Assembly (NCBI GenBank): GCA_030490835.1 | Contig: CM059971.1 | Location: forward strand, 50,392,012-50,456,011 | Direction of reading: 5' to 3' | DNA: 64,000 bases | Source: Annona cherimola | Lineage: Eukaryota > Streptophyta > Magnoliopsida > Magnoliales > Annonaceae | In this document: positions 31,918 to 44,375 of the stretch, piece after piece | Layout: each line of letters begins with the position of its first letter | Numbering within the stretch: the stretch's first letter is position 1 | Program-made: the position numbers and the translations under genes | The notes under the pieces: model-generated | What the model saw: the letters and a program-made list of their open reading frames with translations, nothing else | What the model was told of the DNA's origin: nothing | The model's database searches: none

Positions 31918-31929
31918 TGGTATCAGAGC
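31918..31929 (+). other. Primer binding site of element C
   Basis: TGGTATCAGAGC starts two bases after the 5' LTR and is the standard site complementary to the 3' end of plant initiator-Met tRNA. Confidence 0.95.
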
Positions 31930-31963
31930 AGATCTTTGAGTTTACCAAAGAGATCTTATTAAT

Positions 31964-33766
31964 ATGGCATCCCAATCTACTTCCGTTCCCGCATTTGCTG
32001 AAGGCCAATCCTTTACAAGGCCACCGTTGTTTGATGGGAGCAATTTTGGATATTGGAAGCTTCGTATGAAGCAACTCATCATGGCTATCGACATGGACTC
32101 TTAGATTGCTATCCAAGATGGTGTAACCTTGCCTACTGATGAAAGAGCTTCCAAATGGACCGATGAGGAAGTAAGAATTGTTAAGAGCAACGCCAAAGCT
32201 ATGAACTCTTTATTTTGTGCTCTTACTGCTTCTGAATATGATAGAGTATCCTCTTGCTTAACCGCCAAAGAGATATGGGATACGCTAACCTCTATCTATG
32301 AAGGAACTTCTCAAGTCCAAGGGACTAGAAGAAATATTTTGATTGGAGAACTGGAAAACTTTAGAATGCTAGAAAGAGAAAATATCTCTGAAATGTTTGC
32401 TAGATTCTCTAAAATTACTAATGCTCTAAAAGGTCTCGGAAAGGCTATATCTGAATCTGAGCAGGTCATGAAGATCTTAAGAGCTCTACCCGAATCATGG
32501 ACTCCAAAGATCACTGCAATAGAAGAAGCCAAAGACCTTAACACTCTAAAGCTTGAAGACTTAATTAACTCACTCATGTCACATGAGCTAATCAAGAGAA
32601 GAAATGAAGATCAACACAGGGGCAAAAGAGCAATTGCCTTAAAAGCCGTACAAGACACTGACGACACCTCTTCTTCTCAAAACGACGACGAGATTGCCCT
32701 ACTCACAAAACGTTTCAGAAAATTTGTGAGGAAAGGCAAAAATTTCAGAGGTTTCAAGGAAAGAACCTCCAGAGAAAAGAAGAAAGAATCAACCAAATGC
32801 TACCGATGCGGCGGTTCGGGACATATGCAAGCTCAATGTCCAACTCCCGAAGAAAGCAAAACAAAAGAACAAAGAAAGGATCGAGGGGACAACAAAAGAT
32901 TCCAAAGATACAAAGGAAGAGGCATGTACGTGAATGATGAGGAATCTACAACAAGTAGCTCCTCAACCGATGAAATCGAGGCGGAAGAATGTGCAAGAAT
33001 CTGCTGCATGGCACAAATCAAGCAAGACGAACAAACTACCTCAACAAAATGCACAAGCAATGAAGAGGTAAGTTCCAAACTCTCCCATTCTAAATCAAGT
33101 TATTCTTCTTTTCAAGATAGCCTCAAATGTACTGAATTAGAAGAACTACAAACTGCATATGATTCATTGTATGAAGAAATGAAGAAATTAGGAAGCAAGT
33201 TTACAATTAAGAAGAAACAATGTGATGCAGTAATAATTGCAAATGGTAAACTTGCAGAGAAATTAGACAAAATAAAAGAAGAAAATGATATGCTGAAAAA
33301 GGAGAACGAATCATTAAATGAATCATTAGCTAAGTTCTCTAATCCAGGAGAAAGTGTTAAAATGTTTCTGAATATGACCTCCCAAACACATAAAAGAGGT
33401 CTTGGATATCATACATTTGAGCAAGGAGAAAGTAGCAAATCAAATGTGCAAATACTTGAGAAATATCAAACTAAAACTGCATCTATATACAGGCCACAAA
33501 AGAAAAATTTTAAGTGGATTAGAAGACCAACTATTGAACCATTGCATACTTGGAGGCCTACTCCAAGATTACCTATGGCTTGTAATTTCTGCAATATATT
33601 GGGTCATAAAACTTACAAATGTAATTTTAAGAAATTATATGACCATGGTGCAAAATTAGTTTGGGTTCCAAGGAACACAAGATTTGGGCTTTCCAAGTTA
33701 GAACAACAAAGATTAATTTATATTACTAACCCAAATGGACCCATAAAATGGGTACCAAGGAGATAA
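31964..33766 (+). pseudogene. gag: Sirevirus gag with a nonsense codon (element C)
   Basis: The ATG at 31964 (MASQSTSVPAFAEGQSF) lies 35 bp after the primer site. Codon 47 is TAG (32102-32104) where D has Trp (FWIAIQD), and the codon before it is also changed. Beyond it the frame is open to 33766. It shows the copia gag core, a CCHC knuckle (CYRCGGSGHMQAQC, about 32801), a Ser/Glu-rich linker, a coiled coil (about 33138-33340) and a second knuckle-like CNFCNILGHKTYKC (about 33580). The last 19 bases overlap the pol frame. Alternative: low-level translation from a downstream ATG, or an assembly error at the stop. Confidence 0.88.
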
Positions 33767-36700
33767 GATTTACTTGCTTATTTTTTCAGACATGTTTTAA
33801 GGCAAAGGCAAATAATAAATGGTTCATGGATAGCGGTTGCTCAAGGCATATGACTGGTGAAAGAAGCTTATTTCATAAACTTAAGCCTTGCAACGATGGA
33901 ATGGTTGCCTTTGGTAATAATGAAAAAGGTAAAATTAAAGGTAAAGAAAATATACGTAGTATTTCAAATGCATGCATGGAAGATGTTTTGTTTGTTGAAG
34001 GACTCAAACACAATTTAATGAGCATTAGCCAATTATGTGATAAAGGATACAAAGTTGTGTTTGAATCATCTATATGTAATGTATTTGATGGAAAGCATAT
34101 CATGTTTAGTGGTAAAAGACATGGAAATGTATATTTGGTTTCACTTGATGAATTAAATGGTCAATGTCTAATGGTCATTGATAATGATCCATGGATTTGG
34201 CATAAAAGACTTGGACATATAAACATGGGAAACATAAAGACCCTATGGAAAAAGAGTTTGGTAGAAGGATTACCAAGATTGAAATATGACAAGGACAAGA
34301 TTTGTAAGGCATGTCAATTATCAAAACAACCCAAGATGCCTTTCTCTACCAAAAAGGAAATTTTCACCACCAAGCCACTTGAATTGCTACACATGGATCT
34401 ATATGGGCCATCCGACATTCTAACCATTGGTGGAAAGAAATATGTATTTGTCATAGTTGATGATTTTTCAAGATTCACATCGATAATTCTCTTAGCTAGT
34501 AAAGATGAAGCCTTCTCTATGTTTGCAACTTTTGTAAATTTGGTGCAAAATGAAAAACAAAGTACTATTGTGACCATAAGAAGCGATCATGGTGGCGAAT
34601 TCGAAAACAAACGATTCATGGAATTTTGCAATGAAAAAGGAATTCACCACACATTTTCTGCACCAAGAACTCCACAACAAAATGGAGTAGTAGAAAGGAA
34701 AAATAGAACTATACAAGAGATGGCTAGAACTATGCTAAATGAGAGCAATCTATCCAAGAAATTTTGGAGTGAAGCTGTAAGTACAGCTTGTCATGTATTG
34801 AACCGTGTCACCATTCGAGCAATCTTGAAAAAGACCCCATATGAACTATGGAAAGGAAGAAAACCAAATATTTCTTATTTTCATGCTTTTGGATGTACGT
34901 GTTATGTTTTGAACAATGGAAAAACTAACTTGGGAAAGTTAGATGCTAAAAGTGATGAAGCTATATTCCTTGGATATTCATCAAATAGCAAAGCATATAG
35001 AGTTTTCAATAAACGAAACCAAGTTGTTGAAGAATCCATACACGTTGTATTTGATGAAACTAACCAAACTCCGAGAAAGGAGGATGAACTAAGTGATGCA
35101 GATGAGACAAAAGGCAAAGAACAACCAAAGGAACTCGAGCTCAAGCCAGAAAATCTCATGGAGGAAGAGGTAAGTGAAGGTAGTGATTCTTACAAACCTC
35201 CAACTGATTTAAAGTTCCAAAATGTCCATCCAATTGAGCAAGTTATTGGAAATGTATATGAAGGAGTGAAAACTAGAAGATCAAAACAAAACGTTTATGG
35301 TCAATATGCCTTTGTATCTAAAATTGAACCAAATACCATTGAACAAGCTCTCAATGATGAAAATTGGGTTATTGCAATGCAAGAAGAGCTAAACCAATTC
35401 GAAAGGAACAATGTATGGCATTTAGTTCCTAGACCAAATAATCACACTATCATTGGTACCAAATGGGTATTTAGGAACAAATTAGATGAAAGCGGACTTG
35501 TAATTAGAAACAAGGCCAGATTAGTAGCCAAAGGGTATTCTCAAGAAGAAGGAATCGATTTTGAAGAATCATATGCACCCGTGGCTAGATTAGAAGCCAT
35601 ACGTATTCTACTAGCATTCGCTTTTTATATGAATTTCAAATTGTTCCAAATGGATGTAAAAAGCGCATTTTTGAATGGCTATTTGAATGAAGAAGTATAT
35701 GTTGAACAACCCCCTGATTTTGAAGAAATGAATCAATCAAAGTATGTTTATAAATTGACCACAGCGCTATATGGATTAAAGCAAGCTCCAAGAGCTTGGT
35801 ATGAAAGGTTGAACAAATTTTTGATTGATCATGAGTTTCTAAGAGGGAAAGTAGATACTACTTTGTTCATCAAATACAAAAACAAAGATATTTTAATTGT
35901 ACAGATTTATGTAGATGACATAATTTTCGGTGCTACTAACGAAAATCTTTGTCGAGAATTTTCTAAGATTATGCAGAGCGAATTCGAAATGAGCATGATG
36001 GGAGAATTAAATTTCTTCCTTGGACTGCAAATTAAGCAACAAAGTGAAGGGATATTCTTGAACCAGTCCAAGTACGTCAAGGAAATGCTCAAGAAATTTG
36101 GATTGCAGAATAGCAAAGGGGCAAACACTCCAATGAGCTCTACAATCAAGATCGACACGGACGAAAACGGTAAAAGTATCGATCAAAAGCTTTATAGAAG
36201 CATGATAGGATCCTTGTTATATTTAACTGCTTCTAGACCCGATATTCTATTCAGTGTTTGTATGTGCTCTAGATTTCAAGCATGCCCAAAAGAATCACAT
36301 CTACTTGCTGTAAAAAGAATTTTTAAATATTTGATAAAAACTGCCAATCTTGGACTATGGTATCCAAAGGGGACAACCTTTGATCTAATCGGGTATTCGG
36401 ATGCAGATTTTGCCGGATATAAAGTAGATAGAAAGAGTACTAGTGGAACTTGTCAGTTTCTTGGACATATGTTAGTTTCATGGTACTCAAGAAAACAAAC
36501 AAGTGTGGCTCTATCTACTGCGGAAGCCGAATACATAGCCGCCGGTAGTTGTTGTGCTCAATTGCTTTGGATGAAACAGCAATTGAAAGATTATGGTATT
36601 GATTATGTTGATATTCCTATTAGATGTGATAATACAAGTGCAATTTGTCTGACTAAAAATCCTGTACTGCATTCAAGAACCAAGCATATTGATGTGAGAC

Positions 36701-36852
36701 ATCATTTTATTCGTGAACATGTTGAAAATCATGATGTATGTTTAGAATATGTGAAAACTGAGGACCAAATTGCTGATATCTTTACCAAACCATTAGCCAA
36801 AGAATCATTCTATAAAATTAGGAATGATATGGGGATGATAGAGTTAAATTAA
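33748..36852 (+). CDS. pol: Copia pol polyprotein: protease, integrase, RT, RNase H (element C, intact)
   Basis: This is an uninterrupted frame of 1034 codons. Visible in order: aspartic protease Asp28-Ser-Gly ([11 protein letters not shown]); integrase zinc-binding His152, His157, Cys186, Cys189; integrase catalytic Asp217, Asp280 and Glu316 (35 residues between the last two); a variable acidic hinge; RT with YVDD at 721-724; RNase H with Asp885 (YSDAD) and the AEAEY motif. The frame is shifted by -1 relative to gag and has no good start of its own before the protease. Expression probably needs frameshifting, unless small indels broke an in-frame arrangement like that in B. Several changes at otherwise conserved sites (Trp to Ser in FTSIILLAS, Gly to Asp in QPPDFEE, Lys to Thr in KLTTALYG) may lower activity. 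Confidence 0.95.
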   Translation: MGTKEIRFTCLFFQTCFKAKANNKWFMDSGCSRHMTGERSLFHKLKPCNDGMVAFGNNEKGKIKGKENIRSISNACMEDVLFVEGLKHNLMSISQLCDKGYKVVFESSICNVFDGKHIMFSGKRHGNVYLVSLDELNGQCLMVIDNDPWIWHKRLGHINMGNIKTLWKKSLVEGLPRLKYDKDKICKACQLSKQPKMPFSTKKEIFTTKPLELLHMDLYGPSDILTIGGKKYVFVIVDDFSRFTSIILLASKDEAFSMFATFVNLVQNEKQSTIVTIRSDHGGEFENKRFMEFCNEKGIHHTFSAPRTPQQNGVVERKNRTIQEMARTMLNESNLSKKFWSEAVSTACHVLNRVTIRAILKKTPYELWKGRKPNISYFHAFGCTCYVLNNGKTNLGKLDAKSDEAIFLGYSSNSKAYRVFNKRNQVVEESIHVVFDETNQTPRKEDELSDADETKGKEQPKELELKPENLMEEEVSEGSDSYKPPTDLKFQNVHPIEQVIGNVYEGVKTRRSKQNVYGQYAFVSKIEPNTIEQALNDENWVIAMQEELNQFERNNVWHLVPRPNNHTIIGTKWVFRNKLDESGLVIRNKARLVAKGYSQEEGIDFEESYAPVARLEAIRILLAFAFYMNFKLFQMDVKSAFLNGYLNEEVYVEQPPDFEEMNQSKYVYKLTTALYGLKQAPRAWYERLNKFLIDHEFLRGKVDTTLFIKYKNKDILIVQIYVDDIIFGATNENLCREFSKIMQSEFEMSMMGELNFFLGLQIKQQSEGIFLNQSKYVKEMLKKFGLQNSKGANTPMSSTIKIDTDENGKSIDQKLYRSMIGSLLYLTASRPDILFSVCMCSRFQACPKESHLLAVKRIFKYLIKTANLGLWYPKGTTFDLIGYSDADFAGYKVDRKSTSGTCQFLGHMLVSWYSRKQTSVALSTAEAEYIAAGSCCAQLLWMKQQLKDYGIDYVDIPIRCDNTSAICLTKNPVLHSRTKHIDVRHHFIREHVENHDVCLEYVKTEDQIADIFTKPLAKESFYKIRNDMGMIELN

Positions 36853-36889
36853 GAAAAATTAAACAAGAAACTGAAATTTGAAAAAGGCA

Positions 36890-37112
36890 AGTCAATGGGT
36901 CAAGTCGACTCCATGGGAGCCAAGTCGACTCCGCCAAGTCGACTTGGGAAAGTGAAGTTGACTCCGCTCCAACAGCGAAGTCGACTCCACGGGGTCGAAG
37001 TCGACTCCGCTCGAAGGCGAAGTCGACTCCGAGGGACCGAAGTCGACCTCGCCTAGGGCAAGTCGACTCCGAGGGACCGAAGTCGACCTCGCCTAGGGCA
37101 AGTCGACTCCGC
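36890..37112 (+). repeat. GTCGAC-rich array between pol and env-like ORF, with a 40-bp tandem repeat
   Basis: AAGTCGACTCC recurs about ten times. From 37021 a 40-bp unit (AGTCGACTCCGAGGGACCGA plus 20 more) is repeated exactly at 37061 and begins a third time at 37101. The same kind of array is at 1386-1525 in element A. Confidence 0.9.
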
Positions 37113-37417
37113 GAGCGCGCGACCGTCCGAATTCTTCTCTCTACCCTTTTTCTTTCCTTTCCGTTTCTTCTTTCTCATTTTCCCGCTTTTTCTCTCTTTC
37201 CTACTTCCGAAAACCCTGTTTTCCTTCTCGGCTCCGGCGATTTCTTCTCCGGCCAACTCTTTCCATCTCCTCCGGCAAGCCATTTCCGGCAGCTCCTCAT
37301 CTCTCTCTTTCTTTTCCAAACCCCAAACTTTCTCCACTTCCCTCAACTACTCTCTCCGTTTCTAAAACTCCCAAATCCCAAATCCTATCTCTCAGTTTCC
37401 AACTCCAAACCAAATCA
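37113..37417 (+). promoter_or_regulatory. Pyrimidine-rich leader before the env-like ORF
   Basis: A stretch of about 300 bases strongly rich in C and T, with CAG trinucleotides close to its end, lies directly before the ATG of the env-like ORF. Element A has the counterpart at 1540-1832. It resembles a long polypyrimidine tract with a 3' splice site, or an unstructured 5' leader. The function is inference. Confidence 0.4.
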
Positions 37418-39021
37418 ATGGCCCCAAAACCAAGACTTCCAAAGCTAGCAGTCAAAAAGCCAACCCAAAGGCCTGTGCCCAGACCTTCTCAATCTACCAC
37501 TGAAGAAGATGTCCCTAGAAGACAGAGGACATCGGCAAAAAGGACTAGAGAAGAACCCTCTACATCGACGGGTAGACGGGTTCGCTTCCAAACCACCACT
37601 CAATCAACCGATCGAGCTCCAAGGTCTGAAAGCCAACCTGAAAGCTCATACTCCTCAAGAATTCCAATCAAGAAGGGGCAAGTCTTGAAAATGCCCACAA
37701 ACTACTTCAAGACTGAGCTGCAACATAGCCGCTTCTACAAACACTTCTATGAGCGAAAGGTATTCATTCCTAAGATCATAGACTTCAAATTTCTGAGCGA
37801 CTATGAGTTCGATATAGAAGAGCTGCTAGACTTCCAAGGATGGACACAACTGTTCAAATCCGACGAAAGGATCTATCCTGATCTCACAAGACTCTTCTAT
37901 TATCTATGGGATGACACCAAGTTTTGCTCCTACGTCAAGGGAAGTGAGATGTATCTGGGCTCGATGAATAATCCAAATCAAAACGAAGCCATAAGGAGAA
38001 TTGGGAGCATTCTCGAAGTGCCCTATGAAGAAGAAAGGCTTCCCCAAGATCTGACGATGGACAAGTTTTACAATGAGTTGACAAAAAGCAACAAGTACCA
38101 TGCAGGCACCAAATTCCTGCATTACATGGATCTTCCTCCCAGACTCAGGGTCATCCGTCTGCTAATTGCCCATTGTATCTTGCCAAAAGGAGGCGGAAGA
38201 AATCAACTCAATCCACAGGAAGCAATGATCTTATGGAAACTGGTCAATAAGGTAAAGATCAGTCTTCCTAGACTCTTCCTCGAAGCCTTGGCAAGTAAAA
38301 AGGATAACCCACGGGCGTGCTACCCTACGGTTCCTGGATCACAAAGATCCTTGAACGATTTGAGGTTGACATAGATGGGGAACCATTTGAAGTTCCCAAG
38401 ACGACAAACGCCATCAACAAGGCTTTGCTCCAACGTATGAAGATCAATCTGGAGCAATTCAGGGATGATCGAATAAGGGAGAAGCTAGGCGAGCCAGTCC
38501 GAGAACCAGAGGACGACGCACAAGCTGAAGGGGAGCAAGCTCTCGTGGCATCGCCTGCACAACCTGCATCTCCCATGTCGCACGAATCTCATTCTCCTCA
38601 CGGATCCGTTGCACCCGATAGAGCACCTCCTACTTCATCACTAGAGGCGACTCTCCAGAGCATAAAGGCAGAAATCTCAGCTCTACGGGAAGAAATGGGT
38701 TACCAAGAAGATCGAATGACGAGTCTTGTGACCGAGGTATTGACGGCGATCAACGACATACATTCCCGACAGGATCGAATCAATCGGGAATTGCGTACCA
38801 TCCGATATCATCTCGCCTCAGGCCGTCACAAGAAGCGACCCATGCCTGAACTTGATCCCTTCGAATCGGGTTCAGTTCATCGCGAGCCTTCTCCCGCACC
38901 CGTTTCCTCCTTCTACTCATCAGCTCATGTCCATCCCATCAAACAAACTCAGTCTGTCTATCCCATTTCCCAATTTCAATTCACCAAGTCTTTGGTAATT
39001 GAATCATTTTTGAAAGATTGA
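37418..39021 (+). pseudogene. Envelope-position ORF of element C, frameshifted
   Basis: It starts at ATG 37418 (MAPKPRLPK). The N-terminus is basic and Ser/Thr/Pro-rich, followed by the same core as in A (KMPTNYFKTELQHSRFY, YPDLTRLFYYLWDD, LLIAHC, LNPQEA). Compared with A, one base is missing near 38312 (after KKDNPR), so the first frame stops at 38374 and the rest continues in the frame 38317-39021: an acidic linker, a heptad-like region (EISALREEMGYQEDR) and a tail ending at the purine tract. No signal peptide is evident. Confidence 0.8.
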
Positions 39022-39285
39022 CAAAAAGGGGGAGATAGAATAGCAATTGAGTAGAATTTTTTTTTGTTATTTTGGGTTGGGTAGTTTGTATTTAGGAGTT
39101 TTATTCCTTTTGCTTTACATAGTAAATTGAAAACATGAATGATATGAAACTTGCTTATGATTGAAATGTGCTTATATGAATTGGAATGATTGCTTATACT
39201 CCGTTTTTCGAAGACTATTTAAATGCATCCATCTTGAAAGGTATAAGCTCAATTTAGTTTTGTCAATCATCAAAAAGGGGGAGAT
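39022..39285 (+). promoter_or_regulatory. Purine tracts upstream of the 3' LTR (element C)
   Basis: There are two tracts only: GACAAAAAGGGGGAGA right after the env-like stop (39022-39037) and ATCAAAAAGGGGGAGAT next to the LTR. The about 230 bases between them are AT-rich and non-coding. The extra post-pol tracts of B and D are absent. Confidence 0.8.
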
Positions 39286-40947
39286 TGTTGGAAACAATAC
39301 TTCAAAACAAAGTAAAATTGACCAAAGATTAAGTTTTGATGATTAACAACAACTAACTTGAGTATATTTAAAGGACTAATGAGTTTGTCACTTGTTTTAA
39401 GGAACTTAAGTAGCCAAGTCGATCCCCAAGTCGACTTGGACTTCGACTTAGAGTGAAGTCGATCCCAAAGTCGACTTAACTATCGACTTGAGAAAGAACT
39501 TCAAAGGCAAAACCAACTTACAGGTGAAGTCGCATCCCAAGTCGACTCCACATGCGACTTGAGAAGTCAAGTCGCAAACGAAGTCGACCTCGCTATCGAC
39601 TTCAAACATGAAAAACTGTCCAGAGCTGAATTGTGGGGCACGAAGCTGCCCAAGTCGCAGGCCAAGTCGACTCCAGGTGCGACTTGGGTGAAGTCGCAGA
39701 CAAAGTCGACTTCATCCGCGACTTGAGAAGTTCAGACTTCAAAGATACAGTTTCAAAGCCTATTCAAAGAATCTCTCACTCAAGTTCAAAGCAAAGATTC
39801 AAGATGGAGATCAAATCAAGTCTATCAAGTCTTAAAGACCAACTGAGTCAAATGCAAAGCAAGGCGCATGATTCAAAACTCAAGCTCTCCTAGGAATCAT
39901 CAAGGAAACAAGCCAAGCAAGATAGAGGAAGATCAAATGAAGAACAAAGCATACTTTGACGAAGACCAAGTCAAGTCGCAACCCAAGTCGACTCTATGAT
40001 CGACTTGAGTTGAAGTCGGAAGCCAAAGTCGACTCAGACTCAGACTTGGAACCTGACAAGGTGAAGTCGCACCCGAAGTCGACTTCACCTGCGACTTGAG
40101 TCAAGTTGATGCCCAAGTCAACCCTGACTAAAACTTGAAGCTGCGACGGAAAAGCGAAGTCGCACCCGAAGTCGACTCCATCTGCGACTTGGGCGAAGTC
40201 GCATCCGAAGTCGACTCCACATGCGACTTGGGTCGCAACGGTCGGAATTTATTCGAACCTTGGCGCATTAAATGCGCGCCACCTACCCTCTAACGTTCGG
40301 ATTCCCTCCAAAATTATAAATAGCATTCATGGTGGACGAGGGAAGTAGCTGAAAATCATTAAGAGTGCATAACTACCATCTACAAGAGCTTTAAAGAGAT
40401 CAAGTTAACCAAAGAGGAAGAACTTTGCTTCAAACTGTAAGAGCTCAACTACTGATCATACAAAGCCACTTCAACAAGTTCTTCTCTGCGCCAAACTGCT
40501 TCTACACATCTGTAAAGTGTAGTTTTCTTATTGTTTCTGTTGTATGTGTTAAACTTGATTTAATTTGAGGAACTAAGATCAAGTGTAAGCAAAGTAGTGT
40601 GTGATTGGAGTGTGACTCATCACCTACTTGTGCTGTATTTTGTTGATGCCACCTAGAGCTGGAATCTAGAAGAGAGCAGTGACTCTAATTGTATTAAGAG
40701 AATACAATAGTGGAACCCAAGTCACAAGAAGTGTGAGCTTGGAAGAGTGGAGTAGGGAGGTTGCCCGAACCACTATAAAAATCCTGTGTGCTTGATTTAT
40801 ACTTCTGCTATTTACATTGCTTTCCATTTCGTTTCTCCATTAAGGGGACTGGATTAATCCGGGGATAAGCTTCTGTTTAAGATATAATTTTTAAATACCC
40901 AATTCACCCCTCCCCTCTTGGGTTTTGCCATCAACTCGGGACCAACA
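39286..40947 (+). repeat. 3' LTR of element C
   Basis: 1662 bp, TGTTGG...CAACA, same length as the 5' LTR. By eye the two differ at about 7 positions, for example the AAAACAAAGT start region, GTTTGTCACT, CACATGCGACTT, CAAGTTAACC and GATGCCACC. The TATA box is at 40315-40322. CTATT follows at 40948-40952. Confidence 0.95.
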
Positions 40948-40952
40948 CTATT
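40948..40952. repeat. Target site duplication of element C, right copy (CTATT)
   Basis: Exact match to 30249-30253. Confidence 0.95.
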
Positions 40953-42960
40953 GACTGGAGTTTATTCTTGGATCATTATACTATATGACTGCAAAATTTA
41001 TGCAATTCGATAATCATTTGATGGGTCATTCATATCCTTCGGAAAGGTACTCGAAGCTGAAATTTTCATTCCAACAAGGATTGTTAAAAATCAGCTCTTT
41101 ATTTCCAATTTAATATCACGAGTAACTTATATTAGTTATATATAGCTTTCAAAAATTAATATTTTCAATATTTCTTTCAAAATTTTTGTTTTTATAGAGG
41201 TTTTTGATAATATGTTCCAAAGAAAACTTTATTTAGATATCCCTTTGTTCACAGTAGATTGATCTCTTAAAAATGAATATCATGAAGCTTGAAAGGTTGT
41301 AATTGATATAAGAATTGAATTTCATATCTTCATATATTATGCAATCTATATTATATCCAGCTCATAAATCATATCATACAGTGTGTTTACATCATATCCC
41401 AACATTATATCATCATCATAAAGGAAGATATTCAACAAATGATCACTTTTTTCAACATCAATGCCTCAACAAAAATTTAGGCAGGAACAGGGCCTATTTG
41501 CATCTCATCTTTGACCATTTAATTATCAGTTTTAGCTTGAAAGTTCAACATAAAAATTGTAGATATTGTTCTCCTATTAAATTTTTACTATTTGATCACC
41601 AATTTTGGCTTCCATTTTAGAGGGATAATATCGTTTTACTAAACTGTCTTCAACATTACTTTTTGAAATATCATTTTATAGACCTATGAAAGATCTACAT
41701 TGATATCATTGATATTTTATTCTTTTTCATGATTCAAATCATAAATCTGAAAGAAAACTTCAAATCTATAAGAAAATATTATAACTTATATATTTAATTC
41801 ACAAGATGTGCTTGATCCAGCCACTCTTTCTTCTCCCAAGTTCTGCACTTCTGCTGGAACTCTGTCAGTAGATGACCCGCTTCACAAGCTTAAATCCCTC
41901 ATCTTATATGATGGTCACAACCCTTTGCCGACCTAGAAACTTCTAGCAACCTTAAATAGATGTCTTTGCATCGATTTTGCTCAAAATCATCTAGAATCGA
42001 ACTGTGATTTGCAGAGAATTTGGTCCAATTGAAGTCTAGCAGAGCATCACCTATAGCTTGCTTGAGAAGTCTCTCTTCTGCTCTTCACATGACTTTATTA
42101 ATAAAGCATATGCATGATTCAATCCATCCATCATAAAATTTGATATGTCTAAAGTCTAGAAACCAAAATTCAATCGTTGATCGCATTCCTTGAGGCGGAT
42201 CTTACTTCCACATATATGGATGACTAATAACTCCTAATCCCTTAATGATACTGATTGTTCTGAATTTGTTTCACCAATATTTTCCAAGTAACCTATAATG
42301 CGTTATATACCAATGGATTTTTGATAAAATTATCTATATTCCGTAAAAATTATAGTTCAAAATTTAATTATTAAATAATGATTTTTATTTATTTCATAAT
42401 TTTCTTTCTTTTCTCTTTATTTTTTGCATTTTCTCAACATTAGTCAACTAAATTCTTCATATCTATTTCATTTTAATTTGGATTGATATGATTCTTTTTT
42501 TGTTTGATTCTTGACTTTAGTATCTTCAATTTGATATATCATATACCTTCAAATGATTTTTCTACAATTTGATATGATTTTTCAAAGTTTCAATAAGTGC
42601 ATAAAATATACAAGTTTGCTTGGTTGCATCGTGTGTTGGATAACTCATTTTCTTTCCATTTTATATTATTTCAATTTAATTATTTTTCTACAATATTTTA
42701 TACTTCAAAAGCATCAATATAAGCCTCATAACTCAATCATTAAGTAATAATGAAATAAATTTTATAATATTTCCTTTATCTTTAGATAACTTTTCAAACT
42801 CCATTCACTTTAACTTACACATGTTATATGATTATATCTTAATTATAAAATTGTTAAATTTTTTCAATAGTATGTATTATACTAGCTCAAATAGTATAAT
42901 TTACAATTGCTTATGAGCTAATCTTATACTAGATTCTAATATGGTCCCGGTCTTACAGTT
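40953..42960 (-). repeat. Inverted LTR-like repeat, part 2
   Basis: It continues 28320-30253 after element C. It is AT-rich without a convincing ORF. Phrases such as GAAGCTGAAATTTTCATTCC resemble the non-coding parts of plant LTR elements. On the minus strand its outer edge reads CTGTAAGACCGGGACCATAT near 42960, which could be an LTR start. Assignment is tentative. Confidence 0.35.
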
Positions 42961-42984
42961 GCATGAATAATTGCGTAAAAATAA

Positions 42985-43120
42985 TTGAAAAATATGGTAA
43001 TTTATTTAAGAAAATATGAAAAAATAATTAAAAAATTAAGTAGTTATGAAAAGCAAAAAATTTTTAGATAGAAATTTTTACATAAAATCAAACACATTTA
43101 TTAAAAGTTTTATCACTTCT
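42985..43120. mobile_element. Tourist-like MITE fragment
   Basis: AAAAAATAATTAAAAAATTAAGTAGTTATG, AAATTTTTAGATAGAAATTTTTAC and AAGTTTTATCACTTC match the subterminal blocks of the family; the middle is missing. Confidence 0.45.
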
Positions 43121-43189
43121 CCTCGTCAACGCACCATGAATTTAAGAATTTCGGTCGTAAAACATGCAAGAAAATTTTATTTTGATACC

Positions 43190-43712
43190 TTGCCCCTTAA
43201 TTTGCCCTCGCCTCGTCTCCTCTACTGCGATTTGGGACCCTAGCCGCAGCACGGCTGCACCCTCTGTCGTTTACTCGTCTTTCCGGCTCGTCGACGACCA
43301 CAGCTATCCTCTTCAGTCATCCCTGCTCATGTCGGCGACTGTTGTCCGGCATCTGTTGCAGTAGGGCTTCTTCCTCGGCGAACTACAGCTCTGTTCGAAA
43401 TCCGGTGACTGCTCTTCCTCTCTGCTGCTTTCAAAATTTATATTCTGCTTTCGTTCTTCATTTATTTTCTTCATTCGCCGTCTCTTCCTCCTTCCTCATA
43501 CCGAGGTTTGTTCCCCCTTTCAATCTTCTAAAAACCTGCTTTCGTTCTTTATTCTTCTCTTCATTCTCCTTTCCCTTATTTTGCCTCTTGGTGATTTGTG
43601 ATAACCTAGTCGCTGTCTCCCCATCCGCAAAACCCTAGCTGTCCCCCCTCTTCTCCACCTCCGGCTGCAGCTTCTCTGCAAGACCTCGTTGATGACGAAC
43701 TGCACTTTACTC
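43190..43712 (+). other. GC-richer exon-like stretch, possible 5' noncoding exon
   Basis: This pyrimidine-rich, CpG-containing stretch stands out from AT-rich surroundings. It includes AACCCTAGC and ends with a donor-like GATAGTAAGC near 43710. It lies 2 kb upstream of the EER5/THP1 start codon on the same strand. Small frames are open on both strands, but none resembles a known protein to me. It may be the transcription start exon of that gene or an unrelated transcript. Confidence 0.3.
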
Positions 43713-44375
43713 CTGCGATAGTAAGCATTTCTTCGTTTAATGTGACATTAGTTCTGTGAAAAGAGAGAACTCATTATTTCTGACTTCGAGTCCAAAAAGA
43801 TAATCCATGCAAATTATTCTTCTGTGCATGTTTTGCATTGAACGCTGACTTGCCTTTCGTATTGATTTATCTACCTGAGTTACGAAAATTATAAAAAAGT
43901 ACTGAAATATCTAATTCAACTTAATCGAGCTATCACGTTCAAAAAAACTTAAACGAAGCATTGCATGATTTTTATAATTTTAAATAGCACTATGCAGTAT
44001 ATCTCATTGTTTAAAATTTTGATTAATAGTATAAATTATATTATATGTAAAGTACACAACTTAAGGATAAAACGCACTCAAGCCATCTAGAGATTGTAAT
44101 TATTTATGGAATTAAAGCTATTAAAAATAAAGATGCATGAAGGTTGAGGGGAATATGATTTTAAGGGTCTGAGTTGCACTCCTAATGGAAGAGGCATACA
44201 TACAATTTTATGCAAACATTGTAGGCATATTTGCAATTTTGGCAAACTTAAGGACATAGATGCAATTTTAGTTAAATTTGTAGGCATATCTACAAAAATC
44301 CTTATATATTCACTTTCAAAAGATGTTATATTTTAAAATGGAGGCTCCATCAAAAATAAAAATAAAAATGGAGGC
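43713..44375. other. AT-rich stretch, nothing identified
   Basis: I see no gene, repeat ends or other structure that I can support here. Confidence 0.3.

Larger units (their letters stand above)
30254..40947 (+). mobile_element. Full-length young Sirevirus-type Ty1/copia element C (10,694 bp)
   Basis: It is complete: CTATT target duplications, two 1662-bp LTRs differing at about 7 sites by eye, an initiator-Met primer site, gag, intact pol, a GTCGAC-rich spacer, an envelope-position ORF and purine tracts. It sits in a non-coding LTR-like repeat. Gag has a stop at codon 47 and the env-like ORF a 1-bp deletion, so as read it could move only with proteins from another copy. Near-identical LTRs point to very recent insertion. 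Confidence 0.96.
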
